From Halomonas borealis (GTDB taxonomy: Bacteria; Pseudomonadota; Gammaproteobacteria; Pseudomonadales; Halomonadaceae): 64,000 bases of DNA. Shown in pieces: positions 49,697-57,579 of this stretch. The first letter of the stretch is position 1, and each line of letters opens with the position of its first letter. Position numbers and translations under genes: made by a program. Under the pieces are notes generated by a model. That model made no database searches. It was not told the DNA's origin and was given only the letters and a program-made list of their open reading frames with translations. The stretch is from positions 1 to 64,000 of the forward strand of contig NZ_SDMO01000007.1 in NCBI RefSeq assembly GCF_004798905.1. Reading direction: 5' to 3'.

Positions 49697-49725
49697 AAAA
49701 AAGCCGACCCCTGGGGATCGGCTTT
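49697..49725 (-). terminator. Intrinsic terminator of the porin gene
   Basis: On the minus strand AAAGCCGA..TCGGCTTT forms an 8-base stem (49700-49707 with 49718-49725), its loop having further GGGG/CCCC pairing, followed by TTTTTT. It lies about 40 bases after the porin stop. Confidence 0.88.
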
Positions 49726-49765
49726 CGATGTTCAACCCATAAGCAGGATACCCCTGCCGCCTGGA

Positions 49766-50818
49766 TCAGAACAGGTAGGTGACACCCACGCCCATGCCGT
49801 CACCTTCATCTTCGTCTTGGTCACGCCAGGCTGCCTCGACCCAGGTATACATGGCGTCGGAGATGTTATAAGTAGCACCGAGGATGACTTCATTACGGTT
49901 ATCGTCGTCGTTATCGTCGTCATTCGGTTGGTTGTTGGCATTCACTTCGGTGATACCTTCACCGCCTTCGTCGACATACTGGTAGGCGGCGTAGACATCG
50001 CCCATGCCGTAACCGTAGCGAGCACCAACGCCATAATAATCAGTATCTTCGATGTCATCACGATCAGACTCGAAGCGCTCGTACTTAACGGCCATGCGCA
50101 GGGCATTGATGGTGTACTGAGCGGTCACACCATAGCGATCACCGAATTCTTCGCCGTTATCGAAACCTTCCTGAGTCACTTCGTAATTATCGAGGTTGTC
50201 GTAGACACCCGCGATGGAGAAGCCACCGATAACGTACTTGGCACCACCGAAGAAGGAGGCATTACCGGAGTCCGTAACGTTCTCGCCTTCTGCGCTACCC
50301 TTGTACTGGGTACCCACGGCAAACTGCAAACCGCTGTATACTGGCGAGGTGTAGGTCACCTTATCGGTCTCTTCAGCACCGTTAATGTAGGTGTCGGAAA
50401 GATCGAAGTATTCGTTGTTAGTAACCGGATCCTGGATCCAGTCATCCATCAAGGAGTCGTAGGAACCGAGGCGCACATCACCGAAGTTGCCCTTCAGGCC
50501 GACATAGGCGGTGTCGCCAGAGTCTTCGGAATCATTGGCGGTTTTCATCTCATCCGCCTGGATGTCGTCGAACTCGAGCTTCAGGTAGCCGGTCAGACCG
50601 TCGTAGATGACGTGCTCGGCGGCGAAGCCGAAGGTGGTGCCGTTGTCACCAATCTGGTCGTCGCTATCGCCGTTTTCGTCCTTGATATTGGTGTAGGCAA
50701 TCTGGATGTTGCCGTAGATGTCAAGCTTGGTGCCGTCCTGGTTGTAGACGGTGGCGGCCTGGGCGCCGGAGGCGGCCATGGCACCGGCGATGGCAGTCGC
50801 TAACAGTGTCTTTTTCAT
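49766..50818 (-). CDS. Major outer-membrane porin (OmpC/PhoE-like general porin)
   Basis: A 350-residue precursor with signal peptide MKKTLLATAIAGAMAASGAQA, mature start ATVYNQDGTKLDIYGNIQIA and C-terminal Phe (GVGVTYLF), both typical of 16-strand trimeric porins. FGFAAEHVIYDGLTGYLKLE, DTAYVGLKGNFGDVRLGSYD and YQYVDEG segments fit the family. It is strikingly acidic, including a NQPNDDDNDDDNRNE loop, as expected for a surface protein in salt. Base composition is lower in GC than the neighbours, as usual for a highly expressed porin. Confidence 0.9.
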   Translation of the reverse strand: MKKTLLATAIAGAMAASGAQAATVYNQDGTKLDIYGNIQIAYTNIKDENGDSDDQIGDNGTTFGFAAEHVIYDGLTGYLKLEFDDIQADEMKTANDSEDSGDTAYVGLKGNFGDVRLGSYDSLMDDWIQDPVTNNEYFDLSDTYINGAEETDKVTYTSPVYSGLQFAVGTQYKGSAEGENVTDSGNASFFGGAKYVIGGFSIAGVYDNLDNYEVTQEGFDNGEEFGDRYGVTAQYTINALRMAVKYERFESDRDDIEDTDYYGVGARYGYGMGDVYAAYQYVDEGGEGITEVNANNQPNDDDNDDDNRNEVILGATYNISDAMYTWVEAAWRDQDEDEGDGMGVGVTYLF

Positions 50819-51290
50819 TGCGATAATCCTTTTGACTAGCTTGCTGTTTCGATCGATGGCCGCGCGCTCTTTTCGAGTCTTTGCGGCGGGTTTGCCGGTC
50901 TTGGTGCCGGTTCTCGTTGTTGCCCGGCCCCTCTACGGGGAGTGGCAGCAGCGAGCCTGACCACGGCGAAACCTTGTTATAGTCCAATGCTCGCAGAAGG
51001 AACTCTATACCGGGATTTACGAGAGCGCAACAAGAAAAAAACACTGTTTTCCTTCATCACATCCCCCGCTTGCCGCAGCGTCCATCCACGATCGCGACAC
51101 AGGCACCTATCAGCGCGCCTCTGCACGGCTACCCGTATCGGACCGGCGATGCGAGGCACCACGCCTCGCATCGCCGGGGCCTGACACGACGTTCAGTCGC
51201 GATGAGCGGAGTTATCATGCCCCGGGGATATGACGCTTTCAAGTCAGACGAAGGGGGCATAGCGCCTCACCGTCAACGCTCCGGGGCCGT
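50819..51290. other. Porin upstream region, no gene found
   Basis: This 472-base gap holds the porin promoter region and the end of the ProQ-family gene. AAAGGATTATCGCA before the porin ATG gives its ribosome-binding site. A minus-strand TATAAC at 50981-50976 could be a -10, but no good -35 accompanies it. A perfect 15-base hairpin lies at 51143-51177. Short open frames here look random. Confidence 0.45.
51143..51177. repeat. Perfect 15-base inverted repeat between the ProQ gene and the porin
   Basis: CCGGCGATGCGAGGC (51143-51157) and GCCTCGCATCGCCGG (51163-51177) pair perfectly across a five-base loop. There is no U-run on either strand. It could end ProQ-gene transcripts, form part of a small RNA, or protect an mRNA 3' end. 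Confidence 0.55.
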
Positions 51291-52361
51291 TCAGCGATCG
51301 TTATGGCGGGCCTTCAGCTCGTCGAGCTTGCGATGCAGGCGGTCATCGGCGGGCTCATCCGGCTGCGACGGGGCCGACGAGACAGGCTCGGCGGCCTCGG
51401 CACTGCCCTGCGGCGGGGCTCGCCGCTCGCCACGCGGCCGAGGCGAGGAACGCGGCTTGGTGGGCTTGCCCTTGCGCCGCCGTTCGGCCTGCAGGCGCTC
51501 CAGCTTATGCCGGGCATGCTCGGCGGCGCCGTGATCCACGCCCCCGGCGGGGGCGCCGTTCAGGTCGATGCGCTCGGCGCCCTCGCGCACGGCCTTGAGA
51601 TAGCGCGGCAGGTTCACGTAGCAGGCCAAGGCGCGGCGCACCAGCTTCTCGGGCCAGGGCTCGAGGGCGCTCAGGTCTTCGTGGATACCGACCTTGAGCG
51701 GCCGGGTATGCCCCTTGAAGAACGCATCACCATAGCGCCGATACCACTGCGACAGCAGCGCCTGAGGAGACGGCGCCTCCGCGGCGGGGGCATCGCCAGG
51801 CGCCGGCCGATCATCCCCGGCGGCAGGCGTGGCGCTCTCGAGGGCGGGCGACGCCTCGGCGGCCGACGTGACGCTCTCAGGAGCGGCCGGCGCCGCGGCG
51901 CGATGGTGGCCCATCAAGGCGGAAAGCCCTCGGGCCTGGCGCGGCGGCGGCTCGTCCGCGGGTGGGCTCCTGTCATCGAGCCGCGCCTTGAGGCGCTGAG
52001 TGTACGCCTCGAGCTCGCGGTTCTGTTCGTCGAGCTCGCGGTTCTCCTCGGCCAGCTCCCGCTTCGCCTCCACCGACTCGGCCAGCGTCGCATCGAGCGC
52101 CGCGAGGCGGCCTTCCAGCTCATCGCGCTCCGCCAGAGCCGCCTCGGCCCGGGCCTGCAGTTCGGCGTTACGGGCCTCCAGGGCCTGACGTCCTTGTTCC
52201 AACTCGCCCAGGCGGGTCTGCAGGGCGTGATGCTGCACCCGAGCTTCGGTGCGGGCCTCGAGCAGGGCATCGAGGCGCGATTCCAGGGCCGTCATGAGAC
52301 GACGGGGGCGTTCATCGATCAACTCCGGATCCTCCATGCATGCCCGGGGAGAAGACAACAT
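51291..52361 (-). CDS. ProQ/FinO-family RNA chaperone with an N-terminal coiled coil
   Basis: A 356-residue protein. Residues about 23-130 form a long Glu/Arg/Leu coiled coil; 131-197 is a Pro/Ala linker. The ProQ/FinO RNA-binding domain follows (about 198-292), with LLSQWYRRYGDAFFKGHTRP, PLKVGIHEDL and YLKAVREGAERIDLNGAPAG. The tail is basic and disordered. E. coli ProQ has the RNA-binding domain at its N-terminus and no coiled coil, so this is a different architecture that probably oligomerises. Starts at 52361, 52337 and 52295 are all possible. Confidence 0.82.
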   Translation of the reverse strand: MLSSPRACMEDPELIDERPRRLMTALESRLDALLEARTEARVQHHALQTRLGELEQGRQALEARNAELQARAEAALAERDELEGRLAALDATLAESVEAKRELAEENRELDEQNRELEAYTQRLKARLDDRSPPADEPPPRQARGLSALMGHHRAAAPAAPESVTSAAEASPALESATPAAGDDRPAPGDAPAAEAPSPQALLSQWYRRYGDAFFKGHTRPLKVGIHEDLSALEPWPEKLVRRALACYVNLPRYLKAVREGAERIDLNGAPAGGVDHGAAEHARHKLERLQAERRRKGKPTKPRSSPRPRGERRAPPQGSAEAAEPVSSAPSQPDEPADDRLHRKLDELKARHNDR

Positions 52362-52410
52362 CCTTCGCGCGACTGGCCGGCAGGCCCGCGGCGCCAGTCG
52401 TCAGTCTGTG

Positions 52411-52950
52411 TCACTCCGGAGCGTCTGGCAAACCCCGGCGACGGTATTCCACGAAGTCATAGGCCGGCTGCCCCTCGGTGGGCTCGCCCGGCACGCGCTG
52501 GCACTCCTGCCAATCGACGGCGTCAAGGTCGGGGAAGCGAGCATCGCCCTCCAGTTCGACGGCCACCTCGGTGAGATACAGCCGGCTCGCCTTCGCCAGT
52601 GCCTGGGCATAGATCTCGCCGCCGCCCATCACCATGATCTCGTCGACGCCATCGATGGTGGCCTGCTGGTCGGCCAGCGTCAGCGCCGCGTCCAGGTCAT
52701 GGCAGACGCGCACGCCTTCGGCCTGAAAGCCGGCATCCCGCGTCACCACGATATTGAGCCGCCCGGGCAACGCCCGGCCGATGGACTGGAAGGTCTTGCG
52801 TCCCATGATCAACGGCTTGGCCTGGGTCATGCGCTTGAAGAACTTGAGGTCTTCCGGCAGGTACCAGGGCAGCTGGTTGTCCACGCCGATGACATGGTTC
52901 GTGGACAAGGCGGCGATCATCGCCACCGGGATCAGCGTGTCGTCGTTCAT
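52411..52950 (-). CDS. folA: Dihydrofolate reductase FolA
   Basis: A 179-residue DHFR regenerating tetrahydrofolate. [47 protein letters not shown] and [12 protein letters not shown] are standard; the catalytic acid is in LPEDLKF. The start is fixed by the four-base ATGA overlap with thyA and by length; the open frame extending upstream is a shadow of thyA. Coupling fits its job of reducing the dihydrofolate that ThyA produces. Confidence 0.96.
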   Translation of the reverse strand: MNDDTLIPVAMIAALSTNHVIGVDNQLPWYLPEDLKFFKRMTQAKPLIMGRKTFQSIGRALPGRLNIVVTRDAGFQAEGVRVCHDLDAALTLADQQATIDGVDEIMVMGGGEIYAQALAKASRLYLTEVAVELEGDARFPDLDAVDWQECQRVPGEPTEGQPAYDFVEYRRRGLPDAPE

Positions 52951-53774
52951 ACGGCCACCTTCGCCTTGATATGAGGATGCGGCTCGTAATCCGCGATGGC
53001 GATATGCTCGAAGCGAAAGTCGAACAGACCCGTGACATCGGGGTCGAGCTCCAGGCGCGGCGCCGGCCGCGGGGTCCGCGACAGCTGCTCCCGGGCCTGC
53101 TCCAGGTGATTCAGATAGAGGTGGGCATCGCCCAGGGTATGAATGAAGTCGCCGGGCTCGAGGCCGGCCACCTGGGCGATCATCCGCGTCAGCAACGCGT
53201 AGCTGGCGATGTTGAAGGGCACCCCGAGGAAGATGTCGGCGCTGCGCTGGTAGAGCTGGCAGGAAAGCTTGCCATCGGCCACATAGAACTGGAACAGGCA
53301 GTGGCACGGTGGCAGCGCCATCTCGTCGACCAGCGCCGGGTTCCAGGCCGAGACGATCAGCCGTCGCGAGCGCGGGTTGTGGCGGATCTGCTCCAGCAAG
53401 CCCGCGAGCTGGTCGACGTGGCCGCCTCGCGGGTCCGGCCAGCTGCGCCACTGATAGCCGTAGACCGGCCCCAGCTCGCCGTTCTCGTCGGCCCATTCGT
53501 CCCAGATGCGCACCCCGTTGGCCTTGAGATAGGCGATATTGGTGTCGCCGGCCAAGAACCACAGTAGCTCGTGGATGATCGAGCGCAGGTGCAGCTTCTT
53601 GGTGGTGACCAGCGGGAAACCGCGCGACAGGTCGAAGCGCATCTGATGACCGAACAACGAGCGTGTACCGACGCCGGTGCGGTCGTCACGCTCCACGCCG
53701 TGATCGAGCACGGCGCGCATCAGGTCCAGGTAAGGCTGTTCGAGGGCGGGAGGAGCGTTGGCAGTCACGGGCAT
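52947..53774 (-). CDS. thyA: Thymidylate synthase ThyA
   Basis: A 275-residue enzyme converting dUMP to d[43 protein letters not shown], the catalytic-cysteine region [11 protein letters not shown] and [18 protein letters not shown] are all present. It has about 11 more N-terminal residues than the E. coli form. The stop overlaps the folA start. Confidence 0.97.
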   Translation of the reverse strand: MPVTANAPPALEQPYLDLMRAVLDHGVERDDRTGVGTRSLFGHQMRFDLSRGFPLVTTKKLHLRSIIHELLWFLAGDTNIAYLKANGVRIWDEWADENGELGPVYGYQWRSWPDPRGGHVDQLAGLLEQIRHNPRSRRLIVSAWNPALVDEMALPPCHCLFQFYVADGKLSCQLYQRSADIFLGVPFNIASYALLTRMIAQVAGLEPGDFIHTLGDAHLYLNHLEQAREQLSRTPRPAPRLELDPDVTGLFDFRFEHIAIADYEPHPHIKAKVAV

Positions 53775-53842
53775 GGTCGGCGGCTGAGAAGTGGGCCTTG
53801 CATTCTACATGCCCGGACCCTGGCCGCCCATCCCGGCTACGC

Positions 53843-53863
53843 GCCTCACGCCTCACGCCTCGG
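53843..53863 (-). repeat. Seven-base tandem repeats across the lgt stop codon
   Basis: Plus-strand GCCTCAC, GCCTCAC, GCCTCGG; in the mRNA sense GTGAGGC units that span the last codons and the stop of lgt. Same size and position as the heptads after other genes here. Confidence 0.45.
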
Positions 53864-54641
53864 CGTCCACCGGCCGCCCACGCGACCAGCTCATCAGCAC
53901 CACGCCGGCGAGTATCATCGGCAGCGACAGCAGCATGCCCATGGTCAGCCAGTCGAAGGCGATGAAGCCGAGCTGCGGATCCGGGCGGCGCACGAACTCC
54001 ACGCCGAAGCGAAAGACGCCGTAGAGCACCAGGAACAGACCCGAGACCAACCCGCGCCGACGCGGCGTGGCCGAGACCCACCACAGCACGGCGAATAGCA
54101 CGACGCCTTCCAGCAGGGCCTCATACAGCGACGAGGGATGACGCGGTTCGGGGCCCTGGCCGGGAAAGACCAGCCCCCAGGGTAGTTCCGTGACACGCCC
54201 CGGCAGCTCATGATTGATGAAGTTGCCGATGCGCCCGGCGCCCAGGCCGATCGGCACCAGCGGGGCGACGAAATCGGTGAGGGTAAAGAACGCCAGCCGT
54301 TTCTTCCTCGCGAAGCATAGCGAGGCCACCAGCACGCCGAGCAAGCCGCCATGGAAGCTCATGCCGCCGTCCCACACGCGCAGCACCCACAGCGGGTCGG
54401 CGAGCCATTGATCCAGGCCATAGAACAACGCATACCCCAGCCGCCCGCCGAGCACCACACCCAGCGCGGCATAGAAGATCAGGTCGCCCACGTCATCGCC
54501 GTTCAGGCCGATGCGCGACGCGCGACGGCGCCCCAGCCACCAGGCGGCAAGAAAGCCGATGACGTACATCAGGCCATACCAGTGGATCTGGAGCGGCCCA
54601 AGCGCGATGGCCACGGGGTCGATATCGGGGTAAGGCATCAT
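53853..54641 (-). CDS. lgt: Prolipoprotein diacylglyceryl transferase Lgt
   Basis: An integral membrane enzyme of about 262 residues that adds diacylglycerol to the lipobox cysteine of lipoproteins such as Tss[43 protein letters not shown] and the Lgt signature [16 protein letters not shown] are present, with seven hydrophobic spans. Two adjacent ATGs (54641 and 54638) follow GAGG; either may be used. It is downstream of the TauE-like gene's end by about 90 bases. Confidence 0.95.
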   Translation of the reverse strand: MMPYPDIDPVAIALGPLQIHWYGLMYVIGFLAAWWLGRRRASRIGLNGDDVGDLIFYAALGVVLGGRLGYALFYGLDQWLADPLWVLRVWDGGMSFHGGLLGVLVASLCFARKKRLAFFTLTDFVAPLVPIGLGAGRIGNFINHELPGRVTELPWGLVFPGQGPEPRHPSSLYEALLEGVVLFAVLWWVSATPRRRGLVSGLFLVLYGVFRFGVEFVRRPDPQLGFIAFDWLTMGMLLSLPMILAGVVLMSWSRGRPVDAEA

Positions 54642-54701
54642 GGAATCCTCGGAAGCTGGAAACCAAAGGGTCCCCATCCGCCCGCGCCGGGTCAAGGCCT
54701 T

Positions 54702-54736
54702 GCTTAACGCTTCACGTTTGCTCCGTAAAGCGTTAA
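54702..54736. repeat. Heptads and 9-base inverted repeat at the stop of the TauE-like gene
   Basis: Plus-strand GCTTAAC, GCTTCAC lie just beyond the stop codon. TTAACGCTT (54704-54712) and AAGCGTTAA (54728-54736) are perfect inverted copies, and the second contains the stop codon itself. Confidence 0.45.
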
Positions 54737-55527
54737 ATCAGGAACTTGAGCCCGACCACCGCCAACAGCCCGGCGAAGGACAGGCGCAACAGGCGTGCCG
54801 GCAGACGATGCGCCAGCCGCACGCCGACCCGCGCGAAGGGCACGCTGGCGACCACGATGCCGACCAAGGCCGGCACCATCACGTAACCCAGGGCGCCGGC
54901 GGGGAGGCTCGGCTCGCCCCAGCCGACGACGATGAAGGTCGTCGCACCGAAGGCGGCGATCGGCAAGCCGCAGGCCGAGGATGTGCCCACGGCCCGGGTC
55001 ATCGGCGCGCCGCAGCGCGTCAGCCAGGGCACGCACAGGGTGCCGCCGCCGATGCCGAACAGCGCCGAGACGCCCCCGATCACCCCGCCGGCCAGCCCCA
55101 TGACGCCTCGGCGGGGAGGGCGCTGCCCGGAACGAGGCCCGAGCCCCAGCGCCATCTTCGCGGCCACCGCCAACAGGAAGACGCCGAACAGGCGACCCAG
55201 CGCACCACCGGATAAGCCGTCGGCGACGAAGACGCCGGCGATGGCGCCCAGCACCAGCCCCGGCAGCAGCGCCAGGAATCCGTCGCGATCGACGCTACCG
55301 CGGCGGTAATGCCCCCAGGCCGAAGAGGCCCCGGTCACCACGATGGTCGACAGCGAGGTGCCCACGGCCAGATGCATGAGGTTCTCCGGCGCCACCCCCT
55401 GCAGCTCGAAGGCGAACACCAGGGCCGGCACGATGATCAATCCGCCGCCGATGCCGAACAGCCCTGCCAGGGTCCCGGCCAAGCCGCCCAGCAGCACATA
55501 CCCCGCGCCCAGCATCAGCACACTCAT
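54733..55527 (-). CDS. TauE/SafE-family membrane permease
   Basis: A 264-residue protein with about eight membrane spans. Two repeated glycine motifs [16 protein letters not shown] (about 23-38) and [16 protein letters not shown] (about 155-170) are the hallmark of the TauE/SafE family, thought to export or import sulfonates, sulfite or other small anions. Substrate cannot be assigned. The start at 55527 forms an ATGA overlap with the receiver gene upstream, so the two are co-translated. Confidence 0.87.
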   Translation of the reverse strand: MSVLMLGAGYVLLGGLAGTLAGLFGIGGGLIIVPALVFAFELQGVAPENLMHLAVGTSLSTIVVTGASSAWGHYRRGSVDRDGFLALLPGLVLGAIAGVFVADGLSGGALGRLFGVFLLAVAAKMALGLGPRSGQRPPRRGVMGLAGGVIGGVSALFGIGGGTLCVPWLTRCGAPMTRAVGTSSACGLPIAAFGATTFIVVGWGEPSLPAGALGYVMVPALVGIVVASVPFARVGVRLAHRLPARLLRLSFAGLLAVVGLKFLI

Positions 55528-56675
55528 GCCTGCTCCTCGCGAGCCAGCCGGCCGGGCAACCAGTGCCGCACTCGGTCCAGCAGGTCCTGGGGGCGATAGG
55601 GTTTGGCCAGGTAGTCGTCCATGCCGGCCTCGCGGAAGCGTCGGCGATCCGCATCGCCAGCGTTGGCGGTTAGCGCCACCAGCACGCTGCGCGGCCGCCC
55701 CGGACGCTCGGCTTCGCGAGCCCGCCAGGCATGGCAGGTCTCCACGCCGTCCAGGTCGGCCATGTAGATATCCAGAAACACCAGGTCGAAGGCGGCGGTA
55801 TCCAGGCAATCGAGGGCCTCGCGGCCGCTGGTAGCCGTGACCACCTCCAGCCCCTGCCCTTCCAGCACCTTGCGCGCCAGCATCAGATTCACCGGACCAT
55901 CATCGACGACCAGTATGCGGCTGGCCGGGCGCGGGGCCGCCCCCGACTCGTGCGATTCGGGGTCGCCGAGATTCTCCAGCAACACCGCGGTCTCCGCCAG
56001 CCGCTCCTGCAGCCGCTCGATGGCCACGCGTTCGGCGGCGCCGTCGCAACGCTGCCAACGCTCGCCTCGCAGGACCTCGGACACGGCCTCCATCAGCGGG
56101 TTAAGCATCTGCTGAAGGTGGCTGAGATAGCCGGACTTGAGCCGCGACTCCTCCTGGGCACGCACACGCCCGGTCTCGAGCTTCGCCAGGCGATCATGCT
56201 GGGCCTGCAGGTCGTCATTGAGGCGGCGTTCGGCGTCTCGCGCGGCGTCGAGGTCGGCCTGACAGCGCTCGCTCATGGCATCGCACAGCTCACCCACGGC
56301 CTCGAGTCGACGCTCCAGGGGCAGATCGGGGTCGACGAGTCGCCCGCCCTCGGAGCCTCCTTCGCCGTCACCTTCCTCCAGCCGCTTACCGAGGCGGACG
56401 AAGGCCGCCTCGAGCCTCGCCTCCTCGCCACGCAGGCGCTGACGCAGCAGCACCAGGAACGCCGTGAGATTGAGGCCGCTGCCCACCATCAGGACCAACA
56501 GCCACCAGAAGGTATCGCCCCAGGAGGCCGGCGCCAGCACCAACCAGCGGCCACTCAGTCCGACCGCCAGCCACAGGCCCAGCAACACCACCTGCAGCGC
56601 CAACAACGGCCACAGGATCGGCGTCACCAGACGCGACCAGCTACGCTCCTTGTCTGTCTTGACTCTCATCGTCAT
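55524..56675 (-). CDS. Membrane-anchored receiver protein with degenerate histidine-kinase core
   Basis: A 383-residue protein. Two membrane helices (about 18-40 and 55-78) are followed by a coiled coil (about 120-240) and a C-terminal receiver domain (about 253-375) with the DD pair at 258-259, phospho-acceptor Asp302 in LVFLDIYM and the conserved Lys in YLAKPYRP. Within the coiled coil KSGYLSHLQQMLNPLMEAV resembles the HisKA start KS.FLA.MSHE.RTPL, but the SHE-R-TPL core is not preserved, and there is no ATPase domain. It looks like a hybrid kinase reduced to anchor plus receiver. Confidence 0.7.
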   Translation of the reverse strand: MTMRVKTDKERSWSRLVTPILWPLLALQVVLLGLWLAVGLSGRWLVLAPASWGDTFWWLLVLMVGSGLNLTAFLVLLRQRLRGEEARLEAAFVRLGKRLEEGDGEGGSEGGRLVDPDLPLERRLEAVGELCDAMSERCQADLDAARDAERRLNDDLQAQHDRLAKLETGRVRAQEESRLKSGYLSHLQQMLNPLMEAVSEVLRGERWQRCDGAAERVAIERLQERLAETAVLLENLGDPESHESGAAPRPASRILVVDDGPVNLMLARKVLEGQGLEVVTATSGREALDCLDTAAFDLVFLDIYMADLDGVETCHAWRAREAERPGRPRSVLVALTANAGDADRRRFREAGMDDYLAKPYRPQDLLDRVRHWLPGRLAREEQA

Positions 56676-56778
56676 CCCTGCACCGCCTCGATTATCGTCG
56701 ACCCGAGTGTACGATGCCGGGCAAGCCCTGTCATGGCGGGCCTTTCCGCGTGGCGGCGAGCGGGGTAGGCTGGCGACC

Positions 56779-57567
56779 ATGTGCCTGATCGCCCTCGCCC
56801 ACCATCCCGATTCCCCGGTCGTGTTGCGCCTGGTGGCCAACCGCGACGAGTCCCACGCGCGCCCCACGGCGGCGCTGGACGCCTGGGAAGACGCGCCCGA
56901 CATCATCGGCGGGCGCGACCTGCAAGCCGGCGGAGGTTGGCTCGCCGTCCATCGCGACGGACGCTTCGCCGCCGTGACCAACGTGCGCGACCCTGGCTTG
57001 CCGACGCCCGCACGGCCCCCCAGTCGCGGCGACCTGGTGCGCGCGGCGCTGGAATGCGACGATCCGGCCGCCTGGCTGGGCGAGCTCGCCGATGGCGGTG
57101 CCCGGCGCTACGCTGGCTTCAACCTGCTGACCGGCGATGGCCGACGGCTGTGGTGCCTACACCGTGGCCGCGAGCGAATCACCCTCGAACGCCTGCCCGC
57201 CGGCCTGCACGGCCTCTCCAACGCCGAGCGCAACACCCCCTGGCCGAAGCTGATCGCCGCACGCCACGGCCTCGCCGACAGCCTGCGCGAGGGCCGCTGG
57301 CCCGATGACGCCCTGGCCGTAATGAGCGACAGCCGCGAGGCCGAGGACGCTCGACTGCCGGATACCGGCATCGGACGGACACTCGAACGCCGCCTCTCGG
57401 CGGCGTTCATCGTCGGTCAGGAATATGGCACTCGGGCCACCAGCTGGTTGGAATGGCGCGCCGACGGCCGGCTGAGCATCGGCGAGCGGCGTTTCGGGCC
57501 GAACGGCATCATGCTGGGCGAGCATCAGCTGACGCTCGCCACGCCCTCGCTACCGAGCGTGTCATGA
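56779..57567 (+). CDS. TANGO2/NRDE-family protein
   Basis: A 262-residue protein starting MCLIALAHHP with Cys2 and the motif LVANRDESHARPT, which names the NRDE family. Further family motifs are IIGGRDLQAGGGWLAVHRDG, AVTNVRDP and LSNAERNTPWPKL. TANGO2-like proteins have been linked to heme handling and lipid metabolism in eukaryotes; the bacterial role is not established. It diverges from the receiver gene. Confidence 0.88.
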   Translation: MCLIALAHHPDSPVVLRLVANRDESHARPTAALDAWEDAPDIIGGRDLQAGGGWLAVHRDGRFAAVTNVRDPGLPTPARPPSRGDLVRAALECDDPAAWLGELADGGARRYAGFNLLTGDGRRLWCLHRGRERITLERLPAGLHGLSNAERNTPWPKLIAARHGLADSLREGRWPDDALAVMSDSREAEDARLPDTGIGRTLERRLSAAFIVGQEYGTRATSWLEWRADGRLSIGERRFGPNGIMLGEHQLTLATPSLPSVS

Positions 57568-57579
57568 ACCTGAGCGGCC

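Noticed and set aside
52951..53562. Extended N-terminus for FolA
   Set aside because: The extension is antisense-like shadow sequence inside thyA; FolA length and the ATGA overlap fix the start at 52950.
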